NCBI GenBank assembly: GCA_017998095.1
Contig: JAGODU010000097.1
Coordinates: forward strand, 1 to 15,490
DNA: 15,490 nt
Reading direction: 5' to 3'
From: Prolixibacteraceae bacterium
Lineage (GTDB): Bacteria > Bacteroidota > Bacteroidia > Bacteroidales > Prolixibacteraceae
The notes beneath the pieces are model-generated. The model did no database searches. It had not been told where the DNA came from and saw only the letters and a list, made by a program, of their open reading frames with translations. The first letter of the stretch is position 1, and each line of letters starts with the position of its first letter. Shown here piece after piece: positions 6,624 through 13,201 of this stretch. Both the position numbers and the translations under genes were made by a program.

Positions 6624-7475
6624 TTATCTCCATACCAAATCTGTGTTTTCTAAAGGATTTATTTTACATCCAAGTTCTTTATCCATCATTTTTACTTTAT
6701 CCCACCATTTCATATATGCCTGATAAGCTTTTCCCATTATTTCGATGTTGTTTGAAGTTAACTCAGGATCATTTTTGTCTTGAAGAGTCGGTGTCAGAGA
6801 CGGGAATTTTTTAAATGGATCGGAGGTCTTTTTTAACTCAGTTATTCTGGCAGATTCGATGAACCATAAAGATACTATTCCTAAATAACAGCCCTTCTCG
6901 TAGCTTGAAGAAGCAACATTAACAGGATAATGATTTATTTTGGTATTATCGTTTCCAATTCCCAGTAAGCCAGGAATATCCTCCCAAAGTAATAATGGAA
7001 ATTCGGACCGCAAAGGATAATTATTCGATTTCAGAAGGCCTATTAAAGTATCAACATTGTATCTGATTGTTCTTTCTGCCCAATAAGATTCATGGTTTAA
7101 AGAATCGTTTGTCAAGTAAAGAATGATGTTATCGCCTGTTTCCGAATTAATGAAGGAATACGATCGGTCAAGATCTCTATAGGACTTATCATAATATCCT
7201 AAAAATCCATCCTTCATCGCCCGGACCTGATATTGAGCTAATGGATTATTGTCTTTTGAAAACTTACACCTCCCATTTTTGTCAGTATACTTTATATCTT
7301 CAAATACATCTTTCGAATCAATAATTGTAACAAGGTTTACCTGAACACTGTCAATCGGGGAATTGTTCATTTTGTTTACTACCTTGATGTCATATACTTT
7401 TACGTCTGATTTCCGGGTAATTGAACAGGCTATAGCCAGAACTGTCAATGTCAATAAAAATAATATCTGTTTCAT
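6624..7475 (-). CDS. Lipoprotein with N-terminal Ig-like/CarboxypepD-reg-like domain (283 aa)
   Basis: ATG 7475 opens a lipoprotein signal with lipobox LAIAC (Cys17), so the protein should be lipid anchored in the envelope. Residues of about 25-120 look like a carboxypeptidase-regulatory or transthyretin-like sandwich (VVNKMNNSPIDSVQVNLVTI, YTDKNGRCKFSK, QVRAMKDGFLGY). The remaining ~160 residues (from about HESYWAERTIRYN) are predicted largely helical and contain LLLWEDIPGLLGIGND and VASSSYEKGCYLGIVSLWFI. I do not recognise this part. Single-gene cassette; 48 nt from the core site to the start and 16 nt from stop to attC. Confidence 0.7.
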   Translation of the reverse strand: MKQILFLLTLTVLAIACSITRKSDVKVYDIKVVNKMNNSPIDSVQVNLVTIIDSKDVFEDIKYTDKNGRCKFSKDNNPLAQYQVRAMKDGFLGYYDKSYRDLDRSYSFINSETGDNIILYLTNDSLNHESYWAERTIRYNVDTLIGLLKSNNYPLRSEFPLLLWEDIPGLLGIGNDNTKINHYPVNVASSSYEKGCYLGIVSLWFIESARITELKKTSDPFKKFPSLTPTLQDKNDPELTSNNIEIMGKAYQAYMKWWDKVKMMDKELGCKINPLENTDLVWR

Positions 7476-7516
7476 ACATTACTTTTAATTTCGGGTGTCT
7501 TTTTCCTTGCAATTAC

Positions 7517-7679
7517 GCCCAACGTTGTGTGCAGCGCCCTGGCCCGGATTATGATTGCTCCATGCGGGCGGGTGCGGCGCTCAATGTGTTCATATTCAGT
7601 TTAGTATTTCGAAGAGCATCCACCCACATGGAGCAACTTGTTTAATAATCCCGGGCTGGGCGCTGTGCGTTCGTTACCG
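7517..7679 (-). repeat. attC-like site I (163-bp subfamily)
   Basis: The boxes are GCCCAAC (7517-7523) and GTTACCG (7673-7679). The interior is almost the same as sites E and M: GCAGCGCCCTGGCCCGG, GGCGGGTGCGGCGCTCAATG, CACATGGAGCAACTTGTT and CCCGGGCTGGGCGCTG. The right end matches its cassette start at site J as GTTACCGGGC[G/A]TTATT. Confidence 0.85.
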
Positions 7680-7690
7680 GGCGTTATTAA

Positions 7691-8017
7691 TTAAACCATT
7701 TCAAGTTTTCCATCATAAAGTTCCACAGTAAAGTTCACCTTAGCCTTTAGCGCATTAAATACCTTAATGATGGTGTCTATTCTTACGTTTTTTGTGCTTC
7801 GTTCAAGTTTAGAAATTTGTGCTTTTTGAACTCCAACTAATTTTCCAAGTTCTTCCTGGGTGAGATTTCTGTCTTTTCTAATTTGTTTAATCATTTCTCC
7901 AAGAAGTTCCAGTTTGAGTTCATACTCATATTTGTCCCTCTGTGGAGTACCAATTTTGCCTAACGTTTCATCTTTTAACTGCTCAAGAGTGAATAACTCT
8001 AATTTATTCTTTTCCAT
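7691..8017 (-). CDS. higA: HigA-type antitoxin, XRE-family helix-turn-helix
   Basis: This 108-residue protein starts at ATG 8017, one base after the toxin stop (TGA at 8021-8019), so the two are translationally coupled. An in-frame TTG at 8032 inside the toxin gene is not needed. The N-terminal ~45 residues are helical and charged, probably the toxin-neutralising part. LGEMIKQIRKDRNLTQEELG (about 44-63) followed by KLVGVQKAQISKLERSTKNV (about 64-83) is an XRE/Cro-type helix-turn-helix. The family binds and neutralises the toxin and represses its own operon. The toxin-first order is typical of higBA. A palindrome just upstream of the toxin gene is a plausible operator. It is the only cassette in the window with two genes. 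Confidence 0.85.
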   Translation of the reverse strand: MEKNKLELFTLEQLKDETLGKIGTPQRDKYEYELKLELLGEMIKQIRKDRNLTQEELGKLVGVQKAQISKLERSTKNVRIDTIIKVFNALKAKVNFTVELYDGKLEMV

Positions 8018-8018
8018 A

Positions 8019-8354
8019 TCATTGATTTTCAAAATATTGTTTTCGATCGTTTATGGCTTTATCAAATTCAATCTTACTTATTCTTACGGTCTTTTTAATA
8101 AATCCGTGAGTGGATATTACTAATGTTTGTTCCTGGTTTCTTTTATCCCAAAAAGCAAGAAGCCGGATTTGCAATGACTTTACTTGAATCCTAAATTCCC
8201 ATATTTCATTCTGAAGTTTTTTAAATAGCTTCGGATCATTAACATATGATGCTTTATCGAGTACGAAATAAATTTTAATCTGTGTTTTAGGATCCAGGCC
8301 GAAAATAAAATCCTTGGCCGGTTTTAAAAGGACCACAGAAAACCGCTTTTGCAT
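8019..8354 (-). CDS. higB: HigB/Gp49-type toxin of the RelE superfamily
   Basis: ATG 8354 is preferred, giving 111 residues; an in-frame GTG at 8381 would overlap the proposed operator. The sequence carries the Gp49/HigB pattern: IWEFRIQVKSLQIRLLAFWD (about 55-74), then TLVISTHGFIKKTVRIS (about 81-97) and a C-terminal helix FDKAINDRKQYFE. Such toxins are ribosome-dependent mRNA endonucleases that stop growth until neutralised by HigA. The basic and aromatic residues in the R-L-L-A-F and GF-KK blocks match the active face of the family. Toxin-antitoxin cassettes with their own promoters are common in large cassette arrays, where they are thought to stabilise the array. Confidence 0.85.
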   Translation of the reverse strand: MQKRFSVVLLKPAKDFIFGLDPKTQIKIYFVLDKASYVNDPKLFKKLQNEIWEFRIQVKSLQIRLLAFWDKRNQEQTLVISTHGFIKKTVRISKIEFDKAINDRKQYFENQ

Positions 8355-8369
8355 GAATAAAAATATTTG

Positions 8370-8377
8370 CAAATATA
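8370..8377 (-). promoter_or_regulatory. Candidate Bacteroidota -7 element for higBA
   Basis: The minus strand reads TATATTTG, an exact match to the Bacteroidota TAnnTTTG consensus. It lies about 15 nt upstream of the toxin ATG, implying a very short 5' leader. A clear TTG at the -33 position is not seen, so this is suggestive only. Confidence 0.4.
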
Positions 8378-8383
8378 ACACAA

Positions 8384-8403
8384 TGTTTCCCTAATAGGAA
8401 ACC
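8384..8403. promoter_or_regulatory. Palindromic candidate HigA operator
   Basis: TGGTTTCC (minus strand) is mirrored by GGGAAACA across TATTA, with perfect GTTTCC/GGAAAC half-sites. It overlaps the region just upstream of the candidate -7 box, the expected place for autorepression by the HigA-HigB complex. Confidence 0.5.
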
Positions 8404-8430
8404 ATAGATATTTAATTTTAAAATAATGCC

Positions 8431-8530
8431 CGGTAACATGTGGCCAGCAGCCGCAGTGCGGGATTTACATGGAAGAATTATAATTCTTCACCAAAAAGCC
8501 CCGCATTGCTCGGCTGCTGGCTTGTTAGCG
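8431..8530 (-). repeat. attC-like site J, overlapping the 3' end of a coding region
   Basis: The boxes are CGGTAAC (8431-8437) and GTTAGCG (8524-8530). The arms GGCCAGCAGCCGCAGTGCGGG and CCCCGCATTGCTCGGCTGCTGGC pair strongly. The right end matches its cassette start (site K) as GTTAGCGCCT[G/A]TATATC. The stop codon of the neighbouring gene lies at 8478-8480, inside the apical loop. Confidence 0.8.
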
Positions 8531-9470
8531 CCTGTATATCTTTGGCAATGAACTTTTCTCTTATCTCAGCAATGAAATGCCCATCTTCGGTTTTCCATGA
8601 TGTCCAACCATTTACAGTTTTCCTATCACTTCCAGCATTCTGAATACCCGCAAGGGCTGCAAAACTTGGGCTCGAATATATTTGATTTAGGACCTTTAGA
8701 GAACCATCCTCCATTATTTCTGCAAAATATCTCTTTTGTGTTCCACCAACTCTTGGTTTGTAATGCATTATCAGTTTTTGATTGACTGATAAAAGTTGTG
8801 CCCTTATCAAATCAATTATCCCAACATCTGAGCGTGAAATTCTGCCGGTATTTTCATTTTCTTCTATCGAATCTTCCTCTGTGTCAAGTTCTGGTTTGAA
8901 TTCCTCTGGGAACTCATATGCGATATTGTTTGAGTTATTAAATTCGACATATTTTGTTATAACCCACAGTTTTACATTGTATTTTAAGGTTCTCGCCCAG
9001 TCCTTGAGATCATTCGATACAGCATCAATGGGGATTCCAACAATTGGCTCCTTTTCAAGAATTTCAGATAATATTTTTCGGATGTTAATCTCTTTTATTC
9101 CCAGTTCGGAGAACTTCTCTTGTGTTGTTCCGTCCTTTTGATAAATCTCTACAGCTAAATCCTCAAGAATTTTTTTTGTAATTGTTTGTTGAGATGCAAT
9201 CATTTGTTTTGTGACCTGGGGTGAAATATGCGACCAGACGTTATGTTGGATTAATTCAGCTTCAACCAAGTACCACTTTTTTGATTGAAGGTCAATTGCA
9301 AATCCATCTGGAATTGTACCTCCTCCATCAGCAGTTTTAATTAATGCTTTTGGAAGATAGATTGAGCTCGGACCAAAAATGTATTCATAATTATTGATCA
9401 CGACATTCTCAATTTCACTTTCGTTTGAAAATGGAGTTTTAATAAACTTAGTTTCTGATGTGATAATCAT
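8478..9470 (-). CDS. PD-(D/E)XK nuclease-like protein with C-terminal RAMA-like domain
   Basis: This 330-residue protein starts at ATG 9470. GTIPDGFAID (51-60) followed by WYLVEAEL (66-73) gives PD (54-55) and E70-x-E72, the active-site signature of PD-(D/E)XK nucleases. HISPQVTK (81-88) behind it supplies the usual Q and K. The middle (about 110-220) is charged and acidic (EEDSIEENENT). The C-terminal ~85 residues (GTQKRYFAEIMEDGSLKVL, YSSPSFAALAGIQ, TVNGWTSWKTEDG) resemble the RAMA domain found on restriction-modification proteins, with the SPS-AA and NGW-W pattern. I infer a DNA-cleaving, possibly modification-sensing, defence-type protein; cleavage itself is not shown by sequence. About 17 codons at the 3' end lie inside attC site J. 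No partner gene shares the cassette. Confidence 0.7.
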   Translation of the reverse strand: MIITSETKFIKTPFSNESEIENVVINNYEYIFGPSSIYLPKALIKTADGGGTIPDGFAIDLQSKKWYLVEAELIQHNVWSHISPQVTKQMIASQQTITKKILEDLAVEIYQKDGTTQEKFSELGIKEINIRKILSEILEKEPIVGIPIDAVSNDLKDWARTLKYNVKLWVITKYVEFNNSNNIAYEFPEEFKPELDTEEDSIEENENTGRISRSDVGIIDLIRAQLLSVNQKLIMHYKPRVGGTQKRYFAEIMEDGSLKVLNQIYSSPSFAALAGIQNAGSDRKTVNGWTSWKTEDGHFIAEIREKFIAKDIQALTSQQPSNAGLFGEEL

Positions 9471-9499
9471 GATGTTTGTTTTTTACTTCGATATATAGG

Positions 9500-9814
9500 C
9501 GCTAACGGATTGGCGGTATAATTATGTAAGCGTTACTCGATGAAGCATCCGGGCAGAGTCCTGGAACTTTAGGTAAAAAACTATCCCGGTGGGAGGAGAG
9601 TACGGCGTGGTTTTTGCCTACCGGGTACAAGTTTTGTGAATTATACGAGTGTCGCGGTACAAGGTTGATCTGAAGCAGGTAACAAGTCAAGGTTTACTGG
9701 GTTTTATTGAGAGCAGATGTGCGGTTCGGTACAATGCATTACAAATCTGTCATGAGAGTAGGAGCAAAAGCAAAAACCATGACGAGCTTATTAGTTATAC
9801 CGTCCGTGTTAGCT
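9500..9814 (-). repeat. attC-like site K, unusually long (315 bp) with an unexplained insert
   Basis: The boxes are CGCTAAC (9500-9506) and GTTAGCT (9808-9814). The outer arms match well: the left reads GGCGGTATAATTATGTAAGC, and the reverse complement of the right reads ACGGACGGTATAACTAATAAGC with small gaps. Inside is ~250 nt without a credible gene. It has internal stems, for example TAGGTAAAAAAC against GGTTTTTGCCTA and CCCGGTGGG against CCTACCGGG. This accounts for the gene-free stretch 9471-9827. Confidence 0.6.
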
Positions 9815-9827
9815 GCTCGTTTATTTA

Positions 9828-10913
9828 TTAATATTGGTCTCTTGTAAATTTATGGTCTTGGTCTAGTAGTATTTTGTTGTTGTTAAACCACTCCACGAAT
9901 TTTTCCCATTTATCATTATTATTCTCTTTCCATAGATTAAAATTATATATATCTCCACTGCTCAATAACCAGTAATTATATGCTTCAAAATGTCCCGAAT
10001 CCTTAATTTTCTTTTGATAATCAAAAAGAACATTGGGGTATTTCAAATTAAATTCTTTATTAAAATAATTGGAAACAAAATTGTCTCTAATCCTATTTAG
10101 AGAGGAAAGGTCAATGTTCTTTTCATCGACAATTGAAAGCATCAGGGTCGTTTCATAAATCATTGGTCCAAAAGGAAGTTTGAATTTATCGAGGTTTTTC
10201 AATTCATTAACTGATAAATTGATAACTGCGTTCTTACAGAAACTAACAGACAATGAAGTGTCAGAAGTGAATTTAATTTCAGATTTATAAGTATCGAAAA
10301 GTAACTTACTGATTTCCTCTGTTCTACGAGTGTTTGGCTCAAGGTTCAGGAAAATCTCACCATATATCATCCCCCAGACTTCTTCTTCTGAACTACTAAG
10401 AAGTTGTGTTGCCCGATAATAATTTGAAGGAAATGTTGGATCGACTTTAATGCCAGTTTCATAGAGATTTAATGCTTCATTATACTGTTTCTGCATATTA
10501 TATATGGTTCCCTTTTCCAAGTATAAAATTCCAGAAGTTGGAAATTTTTTTAATCCTTTGTCATAAGCTTTTATCGCACTTGTTGGGTCTCCATTATAAT
10601 CATAGAGATTGCCTAGCATTTGGTAACATTGGTCATTTGCGTCCTTATATTTTATTACTTTCTTATAGATTTCAAGCGCTTTTGGATAGTCCTCTTTAAT
10701 AGTATACGCATATCCGATTTCGTAATCATATATGTGGGTACCTGGATCAAGCTTTTTTGCTTCTTCAAGCAGAGGGATTGCTTCATCAACTGAATTATTG
10801 TCCATAAGTTCAATTGCTTTTTTTGCTTTTTCTTTCGCTAAAGTTTTATTGTCTTGGCCAAAAGTTGTAAGTCCTGCGATAAGGACTAATGTTATGATTA
10901 CCAGTTTCTTCAT
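9828..10913 (-). CDS. Secreted tetratricopeptide-repeat protein (361 aa)
   Basis: The start is placed at the ATG ending at about 10913, because it opens a signal peptide (MKKLVIITLVLIAGLTTFGQ). The frame remains open upstream to 11081 only by running through the attC site. Residues of about 25-190 hold at least four TPR units with the W/L-G-Y-A-P spacing: AIPLLEEAKKLDPG, YDYEIGYAYTIKEDYPKALE, MLGNLYDYNGDPTSAIKAYD, LYLEKGTIYNMQKQYNEALN. The rest (about 200-361) is unfamiliar. TPRs act as protein-protein interaction scaffolds; the location should be periplasmic or the outer-membrane face. Single-gene cassette with a leader of about 70 nt between the core site and the start. Confidence 0.8.
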   Translation of the reverse strand: MKKLVIITLVLIAGLTTFGQDNKTLAKEKAKKAIELMDNNSVDEAIPLLEEAKKLDPGTHIYDYEIGYAYTIKEDYPKALEIYKKVIKYKDANDQCYQMLGNLYDYNGDPTSAIKAYDKGLKKFPTSGILYLEKGTIYNMQKQYNEALNLYETGIKVDPTFPSNYYRATQLLSSSEEEVWGMIYGEIFLNLEPNTRRTEEISKLLFDTYKSEIKFTSDTSLSVSFCKNAVINLSVNELKNLDKFKLPFGPMIYETTLMLSIVDEKNIDLSSLNRIRDNFVSNYFNKEFNLKYPNVLFDYQKKIKDSGHFEAYNYWLLSSGDIYNFNLWKENNNDKWEKFVEWFNNNKILLDQDHKFTRDQY

Positions 10914-10983
10914 AAGTCGTTTTTTGATTATGTAATGTTTTATTTCGATTCGGTCCAGTTTCATCGAGATGAGCAGAAAATGA

Positions 10984-11114
10984 CAGCTAATGTTCAGCAG
11001 TATGAAGCTTTGGGGAGTACGGGCTGCGTCCGTATCCCCCGTTACAAAAGTTGATGCGAGGTAGAACGCTCGAATAACCACTTAAACCCCAATGTTTTAT
11101 ACCGCTTGTTACCG
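10984..11114 (-). repeat. attC-like site L with altered core base
   Basis: The boxes are AGCTAAT (10984-10990) and GTTACCG (11108-11114). The left box gives ATTAGCT instead of GTTAGCT on the minus strand, changing the G next to the expected crossover. Arms AGTATGAAGCTTTGGGG and CCCCAATGTTTTATAC pair imperfectly. The interior (CGTTACAAAAGTTGATGCGA) resembles site D. The right end matches its cassette start (site M) as GTTACCGCCA[G/A]TTTA apart from one base. Confidence 0.7.
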
Positions 11115-11119
11115 CCAGT

Positions 11120-11749
11120 TTATATTTTTAGCTTTACAAAAAGTTGAAAATGTTGATTATAATCCTTTGATTCTCCTATACTTTCTCCAAACTTATCAGT
11201 CCATGTAATTTTTGATGTATAAGTGAATCCATGATTATATCTTAATCCAATGTCCAGTTTGTCAATTATTCTATAATTTATCCCAACTAAGCCAGACAAT
11301 TCAAATCGTCTATCATACAAATCAGTTATATCGTTAGAGTTGTCTTTTGATTTGGCTTTTGCATTTATCATGTAACTCAATTCTGGACCAATTGAAACAT
11401 AAAATTTATCAACAATGTAATAATCGAATAAAATGGGCAGTTGTAAATAGTTAAGATTAAATCTTATATAATCATCCGAACTCTTTTGTCTACCGCCTTT
11501 TTGTATAAATCCTGGTTCAATTGACAATCCCCACAACTCAGATTTTTTATATCCAATATATCCGTTAAAATTATAAGCAATCATAGGATAATAAACTTGA
11601 TTATCACCAAACCCTTCAGGCTTGTTTGTTAAATGAGCATTGGCAATATCTAATCCAGCGATAAGTCCAAATTTGAAATTTTGTGAAAATGCTGTCAGGT
11701 TCGAAATCACAATCAATCCAACAGCAAATAAAATCGTCTTTTTTGTCAT
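11120..11749 (-). CDS. PorT-family outer-membrane beta-barrel protein (209 aa)
   Basis: ATG 11749 opens a signal peptide (MTKKTILFAVGLIVISNLTA, cut near FSQ). The mature part FKFGLIAGLDIANAHLTN is the typical first strand of the Bacteroidota OMP_b-brl_2/PorT-like barrels. Further alternating strands follow: LSIEPGFIQKGG, FNLNYLQLPILFDYYI, FYVSIGPELSYMI, RFELSGLVGINYRI, LDIGLRYNHGF. The protein ends with FQLFVKLKI, a terminal strand ending in a hydrophobic residue as expected for BAM substrates. About eight strands fit the length. Its role is unknown; most relatives are small structural barrels. Single-gene cassette; stop 6 nt from its attC. Confidence 0.85.
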   Translation of the reverse strand: MTKKTILFAVGLIVISNLTAFSQNFKFGLIAGLDIANAHLTNKPEGFGDNQVYYPMIAYNFNGYIGYKKSELWGLSIEPGFIQKGGRQKSSDDYIRFNLNYLQLPILFDYYIVDKFYVSIGPELSYMINAKAKSKDNSNDITDLYDRRFELSGLVGINYRIIDKLDIGLRYNHGFTYTSKITWTDKFGESIGESKDYNQHFQLFVKLKI

Positions 11750-11789
11750 ATAGTAAAGTTTAAGTTGCGTTTTCGCTTTGTTAAATTGG

Positions 11790-11952
11790 CGGTGACGTTG
11801 TGAGCAGCGCCCTGGCCCGGGTCATGATTGCTCCATACGGGCGGGGACGGCGCTCAATGTGTTCATATTCAAGTTAGTATTTTGAAGAGCACCCGCCCAC
11901 ATGGAGCAACTTGTTAAATAATCCCGGGCTGGGCGCTGCGCGGTTGTTAGGC
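11790..11952 (-). repeat. attC-like site M (163-bp subfamily)
   Basis: The boxes are CGGTGAC (11790-11796, so GTCACCG on the minus strand, a departure from GTT) and GTTAGGC (11946-11952). The interior is nearly identical to sites E and I, including AGCAGCGCCCTGGCCCGG and CCCGGGCTGGGCGCTGCGC. The right end matches its cassette start at site N as GTTAGGCAGC[G/A]T. Confidence 0.85.
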
Positions 11953-11959
11953 AGCGTTA

Positions 11960-13024
11960 TTATTTCTTTATGTTTTCTTCCTTCTTAATTATATAGTCTA
12001 TCATTATTGAGTCCTGAACTTCAAAGTTTAGCATTTGAATAGAACTCAATATTGAATTCAAATCTTTGATCGAACTTGGTGCGACTTTTGGTACAGTTCT
12101 GCAACCAATTGGCTTTTTATCGTCCACAGATATAATTATATGCATCGTATCTTCAGAATCAAGTGATCTAAGGTCATAATTACTGTATATCAATTCCTCT
12201 AATTCCTTGCGACTATTTATAGTAATCTTTGGTCTGTTCATTTCCGAATTGTTATGTAATCCTTCAGTTACATAATTGTTTTTAATGATAGCACCTGGCT
12301 CAAACATAAAAGCCTCAGTTATAGTAAATTTATATTGGTCACTTATTAAAGGGAATGCAAGATTATCATTTATGGTGTATTTCATGTCGTCAACTAGTAA
12401 AAAGCCATTTGTTAAAATCCCATTTTTATATTTAAGAACTGCATTTAACTTACCATTATGGTAAATTGTCCACGTACCTTGTCGTAGATTATTGATTATT
12501 TTTCCTTTATATCGTTTCTCGATCAATGCTGGATTTTCCGCTTCAACTATTCCCAAGGGTTGATCTAACTCATCAAATTGATAATTAACCATATTATTTT
12601 TAATGAGCGAGGCGCCTTTTATATTATCATTGATTTGGATTATAAACTCCTTCCCATCCTTATAATTTAGCTCTAATTTGAGCTCACCATTTTCATAATA
12701 TTCTTTCCATGTTCCATTTCTTTTATCATCTTTATAATTAATAATTAATCTTTCCGTTCCACTCGGAAAATAGAATCTGAATTCACCATTTTTTTTACCA
12801 TTTTCATAATAACCTGACATTTGAATTTTATCAGATACATAATAATAATCCATTATCTTGCCATCATACATAGGGATTGTATCATTGAATCCTGAGATTC
12901 TGTAGAATACTGCATTATCAATAGATGTGATTAACCAATATTTGTTAAAATAGACTTTGTTAAAGTCTTGTCCAGACAGTACTACTGGAATTACTGTTAG
13001 AACCAAAAAAATGTGTTTTTTCAT
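11960..13024 (-). CDS. Secreted MORN/YwqK-repeat protein (354 aa)
   Basis: The start is ATG 13024, which opens a signal peptide (MKKHIFLVLTVIPVVLSGQD). The longer open frame to 13126 is coded by the attC site. Repeats of the MORN-2/YwqK type are clear: GYYENGKKNGEFRFYFPSG, NYKDDKRNGTWKEYYENGEL, RQGTWTIYHNGKLNAVLKYK. The annotation 'YwqK family antitoxin' used for such proteins is not supported here, as no toxin gene accompanies it. The C-terminal ~100 residues (NRPKITINSRKELEELIYSN onward, CRTVPKVAPSSIKDLN) are a separate, unfamiliar domain. It is probably periplasmic or surface exposed. Single-gene cassette; stop 8 nt from its attC. Confidence 0.8.
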   Translation of the reverse strand: MKKHIFLVLTVIPVVLSGQDFNKVYFNKYWLITSIDNAVFYRISGFNDTIPMYDGKIMDYYYVSDKIQMSGYYENGKKNGEFRFYFPSGTERLIINYKDDKRNGTWKEYYENGELKLELNYKDGKEFIIQINDNIKGASLIKNNMVNYQFDELDQPLGIVEAENPALIEKRYKGKIINNLRQGTWTIYHNGKLNAVLKYKNGILTNGFLLVDDMKYTINDNLAFPLISDQYKFTITEAFMFEPGAIIKNNYVTEGLHNNSEMNRPKITINSRKELEELIYSNYDLRSLDSEDTMHIIISVDDKKPIGCRTVPKVAPSSIKDLNSILSSIQMLNFEVQDSIMIDYIIKKEENIKK

Positions 13025-13035
13025 AAATATATGCT

Positions 13036-13196
13036 GCCTAACGTTTTCGGGTAAAGCTCGTTGCCTGTCCCGATAGCTCCCGATAACTATCGGGACGGGA
13101 CGGAGCGCCCACTTGTCCGGGTACAAAAGAGAAAATTTGATGAGCTAACCCTCGCAAGAGCACAAAGCCGGCAATGGACTTTACCCGGTGTTGGCG
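13036..13196 (-). repeat. attC-like site N
   Basis: The boxes are GCCTAAC (13036-13042) and GTTGGCG (13190-13196). Outer arms TTTCGGGTAAAGCTCGTTGCC and GGCAATGGACTTTACCCGG pair. The left half carries an additional nested hairpin (CCCGATAG...CTATCGGG, about 13069-13096), a palindrome type common in Bacteroidota genomes. The right end matches its cassette start (site O) as GTTGGCGATA[G/A]TTTAAT. Confidence 0.8.
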
Positions 13197-13201
13197 ATAG
13201 T

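Noticed and set aside
6614..9141. Plus-strand open frames opposite cassette genes (for example 6614-6814, 7860-8123, 8782-9141)
   Set aside because: They are antisense to well-supported genes, carry no recognisable domains and have compositions typical of shadow frames.
9500..9814. Complete group II intron inside site K
   Set aside because: GATGTGCGGTTC looks like the 3' strand of a domain V, but no matching 5' strand with a GAAA-type loop and no reverse transcriptase is present. Kept only as a possible remnant.
10914..11081. N-terminal extension of the TPR protein
   Set aside because: The extension is encoded by attC site L and the leader; the internal ATG opens a proper signal peptide. 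The same reasoning removes the extensions of the genes ending at 11960 and 13202.
11960..13024. YwqK-type antitoxin function for the MORN-repeat protein
   Set aside because: The domain name comes from database labelling. There is no toxin gene in the cassette and the protein has a signal peptide.
13069..13096. CCCGATAG/CTATCGGG hairpin as an independent terminator
   Set aside because: It is nested within one arm of attC site N, has no T-run in the gene direction, and is a palindrome type common in this phylum.
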